Positions 24,326-36,351 of a stretch of 64,000 nucleotides of DNA are shown here, in pieces. The DNA comes from Chalara sp. BL73 (Eukaryota > Ascomycota > Leotiomycetes > Helotiales): positions 2,852,001 to 2,916,000 of the forward strand of contig CAKJVC010000012.1 of the NCBI GenBank assembly GCA_918026815.1, read 5' to 3'. The first letter of the stretch is position 1. Every line of letters starts with the position of its first letter. The position numbers were made by a program, and so were the translations under genes. The notes under the pieces were generated by a model. The model made no database searches and was not told the DNA's origin. It worked only from the letters and a program-made list of their open reading frames with translations.

Positions 24326-25776
24326 ATGGGTAAGGACAAAGGCAAAGGTCGTGAAATAGACGAAGAAAAGGATGCTGTTGGCGCAGACACCGAGGATAGG
24401 TATGTTCAAAGATTGTTTGGAATACTCCCATCCTCCAAGAGACTTGGGCACCTTTGAATCAGTTTTCGGGCCTTTCAACCTCCTATTGTGTAGCCTTTTT
24501 CCAGGAGCAAACATTCTCAACAACTGTGCGAGTTAGATGAATGCCTTACACTCGTTCATCTCAAACCTGGGACTAAATTATATTAAGAATCTCCTACCGA
24601 TCCCCCCTGTCCAAACAAATTAATAGTTGCCATAAGTCGTTCATCATCAAGGCTAATATCAGGTCTATTAGACAAGATCATGATCCGTCATTTTTGAATC
24701 GTGTTACAGCTTCAGCTGTGGGTCTGGCTCGCAGCGCCCTTGCTGCTCCAAATAAGGATGAATTAGATGAAGGTACTATTGCGGCACTTGCAGGTGTCGA
24801 TAAGAGACAGTAAGTTTTCCTTTAACATACTGTCTAAGTACCGAATAGCCTTTTGTGCCACTTTTACGCATTTCGAGCCGAGTCTAACTCTCTGCCTGGC
24901 TTGTTTGGCAAAAGTTTGAATCTTTGGATAAAGCCTTCGATATCACTGACATTGGTCCTCAGACTCTCTAGCTCAAGAAGTTGCCCAGGGCAAGCAGAAA
25001 GCTCAAACTTTGCGCAACAACAAAGTAGCCGAACCAGTGGATTAAATCCGTTAAGAACAACCCATCAAGAACAGCATATCCAACAAGCCGAATCAGAATT
25101 TTCCTACTTTCTCGACGGCATCCCATCACTCACACCTTCCGACCTCGAAGCAACTAGCCTAGTAGACCAAGGCGAAGGAATAACCTGGGGCAATGCCTGG
25201 GCAAACTCTCAGCACTATGATGATTCACAGCCAGAGTATACCACCGTAGCCACCCAAGAAGCACAAGACGGTGTTGAAGTCCTTGCTTTGCTCTCATCTT
25301 CTTCTGTGAATATTGACCAGGAGAAAGTATTCCCACCAGAGCCTACCAATGATGATGAAGCCTACAATTGGGGTTTATCTCCTCAGCAAGTCCAGCAACT
25401 CCGGTCAATCACCGATGGCCTGTTCCCCGATCCTCTTCAGCCACATGCTCCAATGCCACCAGATCACCCACTGAATCTAATTCCCACAAACGAGAGTACA
25501 GATGGTAATATGAGTAGTCCAGCCAAAGATGCTGCGGCTGACGAATTGTACGTTGGATACGAGATGAATGGTCAACCTGTGGCTGGGATACAGCTTTGGC
25601 GGAGGCAATGGGAAGCTGTATTGACTGGGTACACGGATGAGGTATGGGGAGGGCTACTACCTCTGGTGAAGGAGGCAAGGAAGGAGATTGAAGAGGTACA
25701 TGAAGGAGAAGGCAGTGAGGAGCCAGTTGCTTTGAGGCGGTTAAGGGGAATCTTGGGACATCTGAGGCAAGCTTAA
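24326..25776 (+). CDS. Conserved fungal protein of unknown function (gene model approximate)
   Basis: I do not recognise the function. The start is probably 24326 (MGKDKGKGREIDEEKDAVGA, exon to 24399, donor GTATGT). A middle exon around 24641-24809 codes FLNRVTASAVGLARSALAAP. The final exon ends at 25776. The last 250 residues are acidic and Gln/Ser-rich, with SEFSYFLDGIPSLTPSDLEA, WGLSPQQVQQLRSI and a well-conserved-looking end, RQWEAVLTGYTDEVWGGLLP. No membrane segment, signal peptide or catalytic motif is visible. Splicing between 24400 and 24970 is unresolved: three frames each carry coding-like pieces, donors are weak, and one candidate intron would be only 39 bp. Either the gene has several small exons or it has decayed locally. 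Confidence 0.55.
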
Positions 25777-25873
25777 TTAACATATGGTTATTGATAAGGT
25801 GGATAAATATATAGCCATAGACCTGGATGCTTTCCTCTGCTATTTCCGAAATGGCGATGGGTGTAAGGCAGAG

Positions 25874-26780
25874 TTACTGCTCCTCATTCTGCTCAAAGAA
25901 GAAGTTCGCCCCAATAACTTTCAAGCCCTCCTTCTTCGCCCAATCCCTCACCCCATGTCCTATCTTCCCCGTCCCCCAATGTTGCCTGTCACTCGGGGCC
26001 TTCAAATTCCCGTTCTCTCCATCCAACAACAGAAAAACATAGCGATGGAACCCAGTTTTTTTTGGTGGGCCGGGAGCTTTGTCTATAGGGGATCAGCACC
26101 CGAACTCTCCGTCCTCCAATCTTCTCTTGTAATAATCTTCTCCATACATCGGTCGAAGAGTTGGCAGGAAACTTACATTCAACAACGTCCACTAAGTCCA
26201 CTCCTTCAACCTTCGCAATCCAATGACACATCTCGGCCCACTTCGGGTCCTCTCTCGAAGGTGCGTCCGGATCGGTCAGCACCAACGTCGTCCCTTTAGG
26301 ATCGTAATCGGGACACGTAATAGAGATTCCGGGTTGGGATTTGGTGTCTGAAGCGTTGAAATGGGTGCCATATTCGACCTATATAGCCAGTTAGTGGGGG
26401 ATGCAGTGTATGGATGAGATATGATGGCAGGGTGGGGCGGGTACCAGAACATCGCCGTAGGAAGGAGAAAGAAAGCATTTTGGTGTGAATTCGTCTGCTA
26501 TATCGGGGATTATAGAAGCCTTTCGTAGTCTAAGCTGTATGTTAGTGATATTTCTGCAAAAGGGGACATTCTTTATTTCTCATTCAATCTCCAATTCATG
26601 AGGCCGTCATAATATACTCGATATAGGTGGAAAACGCAATAGAAACTTGTAAGTTAAACCATACAGTTTCTTGATCTCGTCGAGTGCTTTATCGCTGTCC
26701 CCAAGAATAGCTTGATGTTCGGCAGCCAGGCAAAGGCTCTGGTATATGCATAGCACATAGAACACGGATTGTATTTGCAT
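25874..26780 (-). CDS. Secreted PEBP-family protein (carboxypeptidase Y inhibitor-like)
   Basis: Four exons (26780-26665, 26529-26445, 26378-26177, 26082-25874) give 203 residues. The first exon encodes a hydrophobic leader (SVFYVLCIYQSLCLAA) that looks like a signal peptide. The phosphatidylethanolamine-binding fold follows: FLSPSYGDVLVEYGTHFN, TTLVLTDPDAPSREDPKWAE (the ligand-pocket motif), CHWIAK, PPKKTGFHRYVFLLLDG and IGHGVRDWAKKEGLKVIGAN. PEBP proteins bind phospholipid headgroups; yeast Tfs1 inhibits carboxypeptidase Y and Ras GAP. The leader suggests secretion or a vacuolar/cell-wall location. It converges with the unknown gene, with 97 bp between stop codons. The family call is firm; the physiological role is not known. 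Confidence 0.92.
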
Positions 26781-27447
26781 CTTGATTTTCGGCAGTTAAA
26801 TTTACAAAGAATTCAATTTAATGCAAATCATGAGAACTACGAGAAGTGACGTTTAAATTGTTCCTTAACGGTCATACTAGCGGACGTCATAATGCTGATT
26901 AGCCAATGATACCGATCCGGGAGCAACAGAGGATACAACACGTGATGTTTATTTTCCTCCTGCATTGCGAAGATATCAAATAGAGGTAGGGATATGACAT
27001 AACTAAATCTTATTGAGTGAGAGCGGTTGTATTACGTCTAACATTCTGAGTTCTAGGTTCCTACCCACATCCACAGTCTAAGTCAGTGACGGCCAAAAGA
27101 ACAGCAAACCAAACAGGTACAGATCTCACATCACCAAGGGACCGACAGTTTTTATAACGAACCTGTTTGCGAGTGATATCTAGAAAGAGTCCATTAAAGA
27201 GCCTCTGGAGTATGTACGGGCATGGTAATGAGAACTTGTGCAGATAAATAAGACCTTGGCCACTATAAGGCATCTTACCGAGGACCACAGTTTACTTAGA
27301 CGCTCCATAACAGAAGTGCGGGTGGGCAGATAATATCTCCTTCCGTGCTTCCCTATCACTATGCTTTTTACGCCCACTGAGATGACGCCTTTCGATCCTG
27401 ACAGGCTGACATGCGTCCTTACTTCTGCATTCTTGTACGATCCCCTC
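26781..27447. other. Intergenic region
   Basis: Promoter of the PEBP gene and 3' region of the second F-box gene. Short minus-strand frames at 27061-27473 overlap the F-box gene end in another frame and show no domain. Nothing else recognised. Confidence 0.5.
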
Positions 27448-28870
27448 TCAAGCTCCAGGTTCGGCTTGCTCACGCTCTATTCGGTCCCGTCTTCTCACCG
27501 CATCCTCTACCTCAACAAGTGCATTATAGCCGCTTCGGCGTAGAATAGCCAAATATTTAACACGATATGCTGGGAGGAATCTGTAGATGCCAGTGAAGTG
27601 AATATCATCAAGTCCCCAGGTATAGCCAGGGGCCATCCAGTCTTCCAAGCGCTGCCACAAAGACAAGCGAATTTCACTATAACGTGGTTGATCCCAAAGG
27701 TAGACCTTTCCGTAATGCTTCCAATGGGCCTTATAGAGAGTCTTGCAAGTAAGTCCGAGGATCGCAGAGTCTACAGGCTCAAAATGATCGAGAATCTCGA
27801 GCTTGATATCTAGTAGCAAGTTGGGGAATATTGCAACTGTGCTTCCGGGAGTGCTTTGCCATACCCTAGTATGGTCAGGGCTTCTCATCTGAACAGCCAC
27901 AGTTCTGTGAATCTTTGACCTAGGGCTGTTGTTTTGAGAAAAGCGCCTTGCTGGAGTAGTATGTAAGTTAAACCTTTGCTGAGTAAGGCTCAATGTGTTC
28001 AGAACAACATAAGTCGGAGAATGTGTGGCTTGATATTGTTGCCCGTGGAAAGTGGTGAGTGAAGCCTTTTCATCTTTGATTTCTTCGGCATAAGTGTCCC
28101 CATCAGTAGGTTGAGCATCTCCAGGACCATTATTGAGAGATTGAGGATTGACTCTCTGGCTTGTTTTTAAAGGGAGCAGATCTGTGGCAGGTCAAGGCTG
28201 AGATGTGAGCGCGCCGTGAATGCTAGGTTGGGCGCCGAAAGTCACACCCGCATTATTTATGAGGGCAGTACTCGAAGAAGATGTGAAGCGCACTGAAGTA
28301 TTAAATGAAGCAGCATTTATAGATGCAGTGGGACTAGGTTGAGAACCGAATTCTGAGGATTCAGTGACGTAAGATATAGCATTGTCGACCGAAACTCCAA
28401 ACGGCGTAGCGCTGGTTGGGATGCCAGTGTTATAAGGGGAGTTGACAGCTGAAGGCTCACCGTTGTAAGTGACAACTTGTGGCTGTTGGAGTTTGGAAGG
28501 ATATAATAGGCTCGGATGCACCAATGCCTACCCGAGCATTGCTAGATGAAGGTATAGGGTTGAGACCGGAGTAGCGAGCGCTACTATCTTGTGTAGTCGG
28601 TAGACTGGCGAAGCCGCTGGAGGCATGAGTCATAACACTACTCGAAATAAGTGAAAACAATGAGGCTGCTGAGAGTGATGATAACTCCCCAGGTGACGGA
28701 TAGAATGAATCAGAGTCGTCGAGAGCCATGTCTCGATCTTCGGTGAAATTATTAGCAGAACTGAGATCCGGAGGCATTTGTGATAAAGTGTTATCAGAAG
28801 TGTCAAGAATCATGTCTTGACCTTGGGTATAATCTTGAGCACGATAGACAGCCATAATTGACCTGTTCAT
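27448..28870 (-). CDS. F-box-like protein with long disordered N-terminus
   Basis: Best model has three exons (28870-28532, 28482-28248, 28181-27448), 435 residues. The first 200 residues are Ser/Thr/Ala-rich and low-complexity. Near residue 260 lies a fungal F-box (NLLLDIKLEILDHFEPVDSA, then LGLTCKTLYKAHW), followed by a short WDQPRYSEIRLSLWQRLEDW region and an Arg/Glu-rich end. Intron 1 (GTAGGC...ACAG, 50 bp) is solid. Intron 2 uses an unusual donor, GTGTGA, with CTTGAC as branch and CCACAG as acceptor; if it is not spliced, a single in-frame TGA at 28192-28194 separates the N-terminal part from the F-box part, which otherwise share one frame. So it is either one gene with a weak intron or a gene broken by one stop. 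No substrate is predictable. Confidence 0.65.
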
Positions 28871-30277
28871 GATGGTATATTGGGCTGGGTCTATAGCAAC
28901 GTTTGGTCGATAATAGCAAAAGAGAAGCCGAGTATGTCATACTAAGCTATCCCATTCAAGGCAAGACTTCCGCTGGTGTATGCTGAGGCTGATACTTCTA
29001 GATAGAATCGCGATACTGTCCGCGTAGGAAGGAGCGTGTATTGCGAGAAGTTGCGATGCAGCTCGAATTACAGAGAAAATATATAAGCAACCCGCACTTT
29101 TTGCGAGCGCGGATTGGTGAATTGATATGTGCAACTGGTGTACTTCTTAGAGATATATTCAGCGTGGAGCGAAAGTCCGACGAATAAAGATACCAAGTGC
29201 TTCGCGAGTCTATTGGGTGAGGCGGCCATATCTGCTATGTTAATTTATATTATTGAGAAGGCCACTGTAGAATAACTTGGGAATTCATAAGCATGCGCCT
29301 ACTATGACGTCGCTACCAGAGGGCCGGCTTAGGAATAGAAGTAGCGAGAGACTTAAGAGTCTTACCTCGACGTTTAGTCTTCTGACGTATTGCGACGGCT
29401 AAGTCTACATCTATCGCAGAAGCTAAGAATTATCTAGAACAAGTTTTGTGATAAGCTCTCATGTTGAGCACTAGAGAAACCGAGCTTCTAAGACGCAGAC
29501 TCTTTGATAGATGGTTATGAATTGAGCTTGAAAAATAGGGATATAAACCCGGAACAGTCTTGCCGGTCAACGAACGCAAGTATCATTAATTGACAAGGGC
29601 CAGTGCGATAGCTAGAAAAGCAACTACAGAACAATAAAATACAATTTCAACTTCGCTGGTGTACATAGACAACCATCTTTGCAAGGAGAAATAGGCGAAA
29701 ATATATAGCTTTCAGCACTGGCCGTGATATAAAGCGGTTTAGTTCTATGGATGATAGCACTTTAGTTAGAGCACCATTTCCTTAAACACGCGGCGGTAAT
29801 GTTTTGATAACTTTGCTTTGTCCCTCGCTTGTTTATGAGTATGTCATTGTCATCATCTCCATCATGCCAATGTGTCATCGGTTAAACCTTTTATAAACAG
29901 AGGTGTGGCTAGTGATGTGGCGTTCGCATGAACTTGGAAATTTGTGACTTTAAGGTCAGGTCAAGCCTCCTATGTTGTTATTGTGAATTTCATTGCACTC
30001 CTTACACTTACTCTAGTCGAAGTCAATTGCTACTGTTGAGTATTGCTTTAGTGAGCTTGCTCTGGTGACCCTTTAGGCAGCGCCACGGTACCACGTGCCA
30101 GAATCATCAGTCTCGATTCCGACGCGTACGTTCTAGCTGCCGCTTCCTCTTCTTATCGACGATCCACAAACTTTGCCCAACGCCTGTAAGCTGCACCTTG
30201 ACTCGAGCTCAGAAAAGCTTTGGTTTACATATGTAACTCTGCCTGGCAGGTACTGATTTTGGCAATTACAAGGCAGG
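28871..30277. other. Intergenic region, possibly with a decayed element
   Basis: About 1.4 kb between divergent genes. No intact gene. On the minus strand around 29425-29315 a frame reading DLAVAIRQKTKRRGKTLKSL then stops could be a remnant of a mobile-element or DNA-binding protein; this is weak. The proximal parts should be promoters of DNM1 and the F-box gene. Confidence 0.4.
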
Positions 30278-32878
30278 ATGGCAGCCCTTGGAGAGGACTT
30301 GTTGGGCATAGTCAACAAGTTACAGGATCTTGTCTTCAACACCATCGGCAATGATAGCCTGGATCTTCCGCAAATTGCAAGTCTCGCACCTCCATTTAGT
30401 CTACTCGCAAGGATGTTATGTGCTTCGGTTGAGCTACCACTAACTTGCGGTCTAGGTTGTCGTAGGATCACAGTCTTCCGGAAAATCTTCAGTCCTTGAG
30501 AACATTGTTGGCAGGGATTTTCTTCCTCGCGGAAGTGGCATTGTTACTCGGAGGCCTCTCATTCTCCAGCTCATAAATGTTCCATCAGAGGACGCGGATG
30601 CGCCAGAAGCTCATACAGCACACAGTGTTGCAACACAACCAGAATGGGCAGAGTTTCATCACATTCCAAACCGAAGATTCACCGAATTTCAAGATGTGAA
30701 GAGGGAAATCGAGAATGAGACAGCAAGGATAGCAGGAAATAACAAGGGCATTAATCGGTCTCCCATCAACTTGAAAATCTACTCACCCCATGTGCTGAGT
30801 TTGACACTAGTTGATCTCCCTGGTTTGACAAAGGTAATAACTTCGTTCTAGAGTTATTGGTGACATAGACTCAATCATCCTAGGTACCTATCGGAGATCA
30901 GCCTACAGACATTGAAAAGCAGACCCGCAACCTCATTTCAGAATACATTGCGAAACCCAATAGTATTATATTAGCAGTATCTCCTGCGAACAATGATATC
31001 GTAAACTCGGAAGCGCTAAAGCTTGCACGTCATGTTGATCCCCTCGGGCGAAGAACTATTGGTGTTCTCACGAAAATCGATCTTATGGACCATGGAACAA
31101 ATGCTCTTGATATTCTGTCGGGAAGGGTATACCCTCTGAAACTTGGTTTCATTGGCGTTGTGAACCGATCGCAACAAGATATACAGGGAAACAAGTCACT
31201 TGCAGAGGCTTTGAAGTCGGAGGCCGATTTCTTCAAGCACCACCCAGCATACAGGAATATGGCTACCAGATGTGGTACACAATTCTTAGCAAAGAGCTTG
31301 AACACAACATTAATGGCACACATCCGGGAACGTCTGCCAGATATTAAGGCACGCCTCAACACGTTGATGGGCCAAACACAACAGGAGCTTGCAAGTTATG
31401 GGGATATGCACTTTAGTGGCAAGGAACATAGAGGATCGCTAGTTCTACAGCTGATGACGAGGTTTGCGTCATCCTTCATCTCATCAATCGATGGTACTTC
31501 GACAGAGATATCAACAAAGGAGCTCTGTGGAGGCGCAAGGATATACTACATATTTAACGACGTTTTTGGTAATTCTCTGGAAACCATCGACCCTACAAGC
31601 AATCTCTCTGCGGCTGATATTCGAACAGCTATTAGAAACTCCACCGGACCTCGCCCTAGTCTTTTTGTACCCGAACTTGCGTTTGATCTCTTGGTCAAGC
31701 CACAGATTAAATTATTAGAAGTACCTAGCCAAAGATGTGTTGAGCTTGTTTATGAGGAGCTCATCAAGATTTGCCATACTTGCGGGTCAACGGAGTTGAC
31801 TCGATTTCCTCGGTTACAAGCCAAACTCATCGAAGTGGTGTCAGATCTTCTTCGTGAAAGGCTTGGTCCAGCCTCCAGCTACGTGGAATCCCTCATTTCA
31901 ATTCAACGAGCCTACATCAATACTAATCATCCAAATTTTCTCGGTGCTGCCGCAGCTATGAGCAATGTTGTGAGCAATAAGCAAGAAAAGGAGCGCAAGG
32001 CTCTTATCCAAGCAGAACGAGAGAAGCGCGAACGACGGCGACAGAAGGAGCTTGGTGAAACCAATGGTGCCAACACGCCGGAAGAAGACGAGGAAACTAG
32101 TCTTGACAAGGTTGAGAATCTACCTCAACGAAAGAATGTGCACAAAGGCACAAGGAGTATGTCACCAGCAATTCGTCAGAATGGTACCAGCGGCATTATG
32201 TCCACGATGAATGGTGTGGGAAGGTCTGGCTCACCACCAAGATTCAATGGTCAAGCTGCAGGTGGTGCGCGGGACTCGTTCCTAAACTACTTCTTTGGAA
32301 AGGAAGGTGGACTGCCTGCGGGTGGAGCTGGCCAGGCATTGCAGAATCCAAACCTTGGTAGACACGTGAGCCAAAGCCAGGAGCCTAGTTTCAGTCAGAG
32401 CATTCGGCGGCAAGATGAACGAACTGTTCATAGGACGCCAGCCCAACAATCAAAAGAAGACGATTACACTTTAGGCAAAGCGCAAAGAGATTACGATTAC
32501 AATTCGCCTTTTGTAAGTTAGATTATATGTATGTGAAAAGCAGCGGCTAATTCATAGGAACAGGGCGAAAGTCAAGAACCAGCTCTCACAGATCGTGAAG
32601 CAATGGAAACCGAACTTATTCGAGCACTTATCTCATCATACTTCAATATTGTAAGGGAGTCGATAGCCGATCAGGTACCCAAAGCTGTGATGCATCTTCT
32701 GGTCAACCATTCGAAAGACGTGGTACAGAATCGCCTGGTCAGTGAGCTCTACAAGGAGACAATGTTCGACGAGCTCTTGTATGAGGATGATGCAGTCAAG
32801 AAGGAACGCGAGAAGTGCGAGAAGCTGCTCAAGACCTACAAAGAAGCCGCAAAGATCGTTGGTGAGGTTGGAATATAG
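30278..32878 (+). CDS. DNM1: Dynamin-related GTPase Dnm1, mitochondrial/peroxisomal fission
   Basis: Assembles into collars that constrict mitochondria and peroxisomes. Four exons (30278-30376, 30456-30833, 30884-32512, about 32558-32878) give about 808 residues. GTPase motifs: G1 GSQSSGKSS at the start of exon 2, G3 DLPG, G4 TKID. The order GTPase, middle domain ([40 protein letters not shown]), long insert B and C-terminal GED ([20 protein letters not shown]) matches Dnm1/DRP1, and no PH domain is present. Insert B is long, Ser/Gly/Gln-rich, and contains [14 protein letters not shown], the conserved Dnm1 element. Intron 1 is of the GC-AG class (ATT|GCAAGT...CTAG) and falls just before the P-loop. 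The last acceptor could be 32558 or 32564, differing by two codons. Confidence 0.95.
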
Positions 32879-33602
32879 AGTTGGGTATAAGCCCAAGTGG
32901 ATGATATGCATAGGAATGAACACGGAATGGATGCATCACTGGAGCAAAGGGGACGACGCGGGATGCTTTGTAGAATACTGTACCGGCGCTATTGTGTTTG
33001 TAAGGATTGTGTACGCTGTTCAACTCTACTATAGTGAGCCGAAACCAAGCTGCAAGGCTCGAAAGAATATTTGTACAGAAGAGACACCACTTAATCCTGG
33101 TTGAGAATGAGACTAGTGTGATGGAAAATGTCTGTTTTCATGGGCCAATCATGCCTTGCCGTCCATTTTCCATTCTGGTACTAGCGCCAGACATCTACAA
33201 GCCGTGCGGGTGAAGATGGTCGGGTATGCGAAGTGCATTATAATTTCTGCTTTCCCGGCCATACCTGATTCGGCATTTTTGTAATGATGCGGAATGGCTG
33301 ATACTGGTCAACCTAAACGTTGTTTCGTCTAGAGACTTAGCTGATTGGTACAAAATCTCCGTCATGGTTCATTACGTTCAGCCTCGTCTAGGATAGCAAC
33401 AAAAGGGAGTCCAGAACCCCATGCAAGTGCATACCACATAATCAGCCTGCATGGGAGCCAAGCCCTATGGGACTAGTCTGCTATGAACATTTATACTGCA
33501 ATGTAGCCTGTGTTTTTTAGTTTCTTTCTTATTTCAACCACAGCGCAAGTGCTCTATACAGCTACTTTTGAAGACGGACTGGTATCCCGTGTAAAGGTCA
33601 GC
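32879..33602. other. Intergenic region
   Basis: 3' region of DNM1 and promoter/leader of the LtrA gene in tandem orientation. Small open frames have no recognisable features. Confidence 0.5.
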
Positions 33603-35740
33603 ATGTCCACCACCCCGACTACTACCAGCGGCATCACCCTCGGCGCAGAAAGCATCCATGGCCATCACCATCGCGGCAAGCGTCTCCGACACTTCTTTCT
33701 CCCCAACGGGCGGAAAGTACACATTGCGCTCTCCCCAGAAGAAGCCGATTCCCTACGCCAGCGCCTCGCGGTCGTCCCCCAAGATGCGCCTTTCGACCTC
33801 GTGATCAGTGGTTCGCCCGAGCACTTATCCGCTCTGAAAGAAGCACATAGCCACCACGAGACCCGACGTCAGAGCCTCCGAGAAAAGCATGGCGAAGCGT
33901 ATGACGAATTCGAGAACGTGCGTGCCGAGCTCGACGCGTTAGGGAGCGAGCTACATATGCTAACTGACCATGCGGTGAGCTTGGATGCAAATTTTAGCAA
34001 GTATGGCTATAGCGCTCATCTGCGCACTTATGATGATCATTCAACTCCTGGGAGTAGTGCGGCGAGTTTGCATGGGGATGATGCGCATGAGAAGAAAGAT
34101 TGGAGTGCAGAAAAGCGGAATGGAAAGATTATGAAGATTTACAAGAAGGTAAAGTCTACATATGTATGCACTTTTGTGAGATCTGTTAAGCTAATTTCTG
34201 AAAGCCAACTGTGAGACAATATTTCCATAAAGGGCTCCTATGGAGAGCATCCGACCAAGCAGAAGTAGCATCGTTCGAACTCTTCGTAGATCTCTTGTAA
34301 GTCCACTCATTACACCTTCTGATCATAGTTCTCACAGCCCAAGATACGTTGGCATCCTCGCCATCAACGGAGACCATGCCTCTGAGGCCCCGGTTGGAAG
34401 CGAGCTCCTTCGCTTTAGTATAACCTTTATCATGTCCTGGAAACTCTGGTCCGACCTCTCTCTGCTGGTTTCCTGGTTCGAGACCGACGACATCATCCAA
34501 CGCGTCAGCATTCTCTTCATCATGGCTTGTCTTTTCGGTTTAACTACCAATATGCTTGAAGCTTTCGAGCATACTTATTCCCAGCTAGTAGCTTTCTTTC
34601 TTGCTGCGCGCCTCTTTATGGGTGGGTACTGTCTCGCAATGGCGAGTCTAGTACCCATGGTAAGAGGTATGATGATCGTGCAGGCCATCCTTGCGTTGGT
34701 ACCTAGTATCCTCTGGATTGGTTCCATCTACGTGGAAATGCCTAACCGGCTCGCTGTCATCTGGATGGCGATCTTTCTTGATCTGACGGGAAGTGTGTTT
34801 ATTATAGCAATCATCAGAGGCGCAAAACGAATTTCGGCTCGTCTAGGGGTATGGTCAGACAAGATCTTCGAATTCTATCCCGCAGTTAACATAGAACATA
34901 AAACTGAGCGCACAAACGCTTTCGTGTCTCTCGTGTTTGGATACTCCGTAGTTGCAATTCTCTACCAAAATAGTTCATCTTTTGGGCTCAACGCATTCTT
35001 TGGGAAAGCGATACTTGGCTTACTACAAGCCTTTGTTTTCAACTGGATATATTTCGAACTCGACGGTGCCGATTTATACACGCACGCCATCAGACGAAGC
35101 GTGGTCTCTGGTACCTACTCCTCTCGCTCTCATCCGCTGTTCCCAACTCGCTGACAAGAAAATAGCCGTGCTATGGGGTGCAATCCATCTCCCATTCATT
35201 ATGTCCTATGTTCTCGGTGGCGCCGCCCTCTCAAGACTCGTCATGGCAACTGACTGTCCAGATGCTGACGAGCACGACCTAACCCATTTCTACGCCGAAA
35301 AATCGGAGCACGAGATTCCTTCCGGCTTGCGCTGGTTCTACTGTGTGGGTTTTGGGCTTGCCCTGCTCATGATGGGTATCATAAGCCTGACGCACGTACA
35401 CAAGGAAGCTCCTGCTGGGGAGAGGATCAAGAAGAAATACAGACTAGCCAACCGCGCTATCGTCTGCGTTATTTTGTTCTGTCTTCCAACTGCAGATAAG
35501 CTGAACAGTTTGCAACTGATCAGTGTTGTCACGGGACTGATTATCTGGGTTCTCCTGGTGGAACTCTGGGGCATGAGTTGCAGGGATGACCGGTGGTTTG
35601 GGGAGAAGCGGCAGTGTAAATACACCGCCAAATGCGGAATTAGTAAGAAGGACTTGGAGAGTCATCTCAAGGATGGGACGACGATCAACGTCGAGAGGTT
35701 TAGTAATAAAGGAGAGAAGGGGATGTATGAGTTGAGCTGA
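33603..35740 (+). CDS. Fungal LtrA-family (low temperature requirement A) membrane protein
   Basis: Four exons (33603-34148, 34205-34296, 34344-35110, 35166-35740) give 659 residues. The first 190 residues are soluble, with a His-rich stretch (GHHHRGKRLRHFFL) and a heptad-like helical region. Then TVRQYFHKGLLWRASDQAEV and ASFELFVDLLYVGILAINGD, the entry signature of bacterial LtrA and its fungal homologues, lead into about ten membrane segments ending GLIIWVLLVELWGMSC. A conserved loop, AVLWGAIHLPFIMSYVLGGA, occurs after the last splice. The tail is Lys-rich and cytosolic. Molecular function is unknown for the family; bacterial LtrA was named from a cold-growth phenotype. Start at 33603 is preferred because an upstream in-frame hydrophobic run lacks an ATG until 33510 and is unlike relatives. 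A second homologue begins at 61878. Confidence 0.86.
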
Positions 35741-36351
35741 ACTGGTCTAGGCATCACTTAGTTAATGCCTATTGCTTATGATTCATCCATGAGCTTGCCA
35801 ATATCTTGAGTTGATATATAGGCGTGCTCATCACGCTCTGACTAGCCCCCAAGAACGGTGTTCGCTAACTCCTCTCGGACTACCTGTACATTCGATAAAT
35901 CTTCATTGGTTGGAGGCAGAAGGGCCTATAAATATAATGAACAACGCTGCGAAACGGAGAGCTGCAACCGAATTCGAGGGTTTGGGAACTTTGTCAAAGA
36001 AGATCTAAGAAAGGTCCACAAGCCCGTGCGAGCATGCAGTCAATCCACAACATATCTTAAATAGGTGATTAGACACTAAGTAAGGGAAGAGAATAGCATA
36101 GAAAAAATATGAATATGCTATAGCTAGTATCGATATGTTTCAATCATACTATGATAATTGAAATGTCTATGCGTGGACTATCTCTCACCTCGGCGCTACT
36201 CTCTATTTTCAGCTCGTTGGTAGGTAGGCGCTGTTCCCACACCATTTGAGTAACCTGCCTGCCGGACGAGCTCAACCAACTGTTCAAACCTTAGTCTCAG
36301 CACGATAAGTGGCACAATAGCACAATTTATTTCTAACCTCAAAACCTGAAT
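35741..36351. other. Intergenic region
   Basis: Region between the LtrA gene and the tRNA. No gene, repeat or element recognised. Confidence 0.5.

Noticed and set aside
24832..24848. A 39-bp intron ending at CCGAATAG in the unknown gene
   Set aside because: It is phase-consistent but shorter than any other intron in the window and probably too short for fungal splicing.
28192..28194. Programmed stop-codon readthrough at the TGA in the F-box gene
   Set aside because: The context (CCT TGA CCT) is not the TGA CTA type known for fungal readthrough, and an intron with branch and acceptor explains the frame as well.
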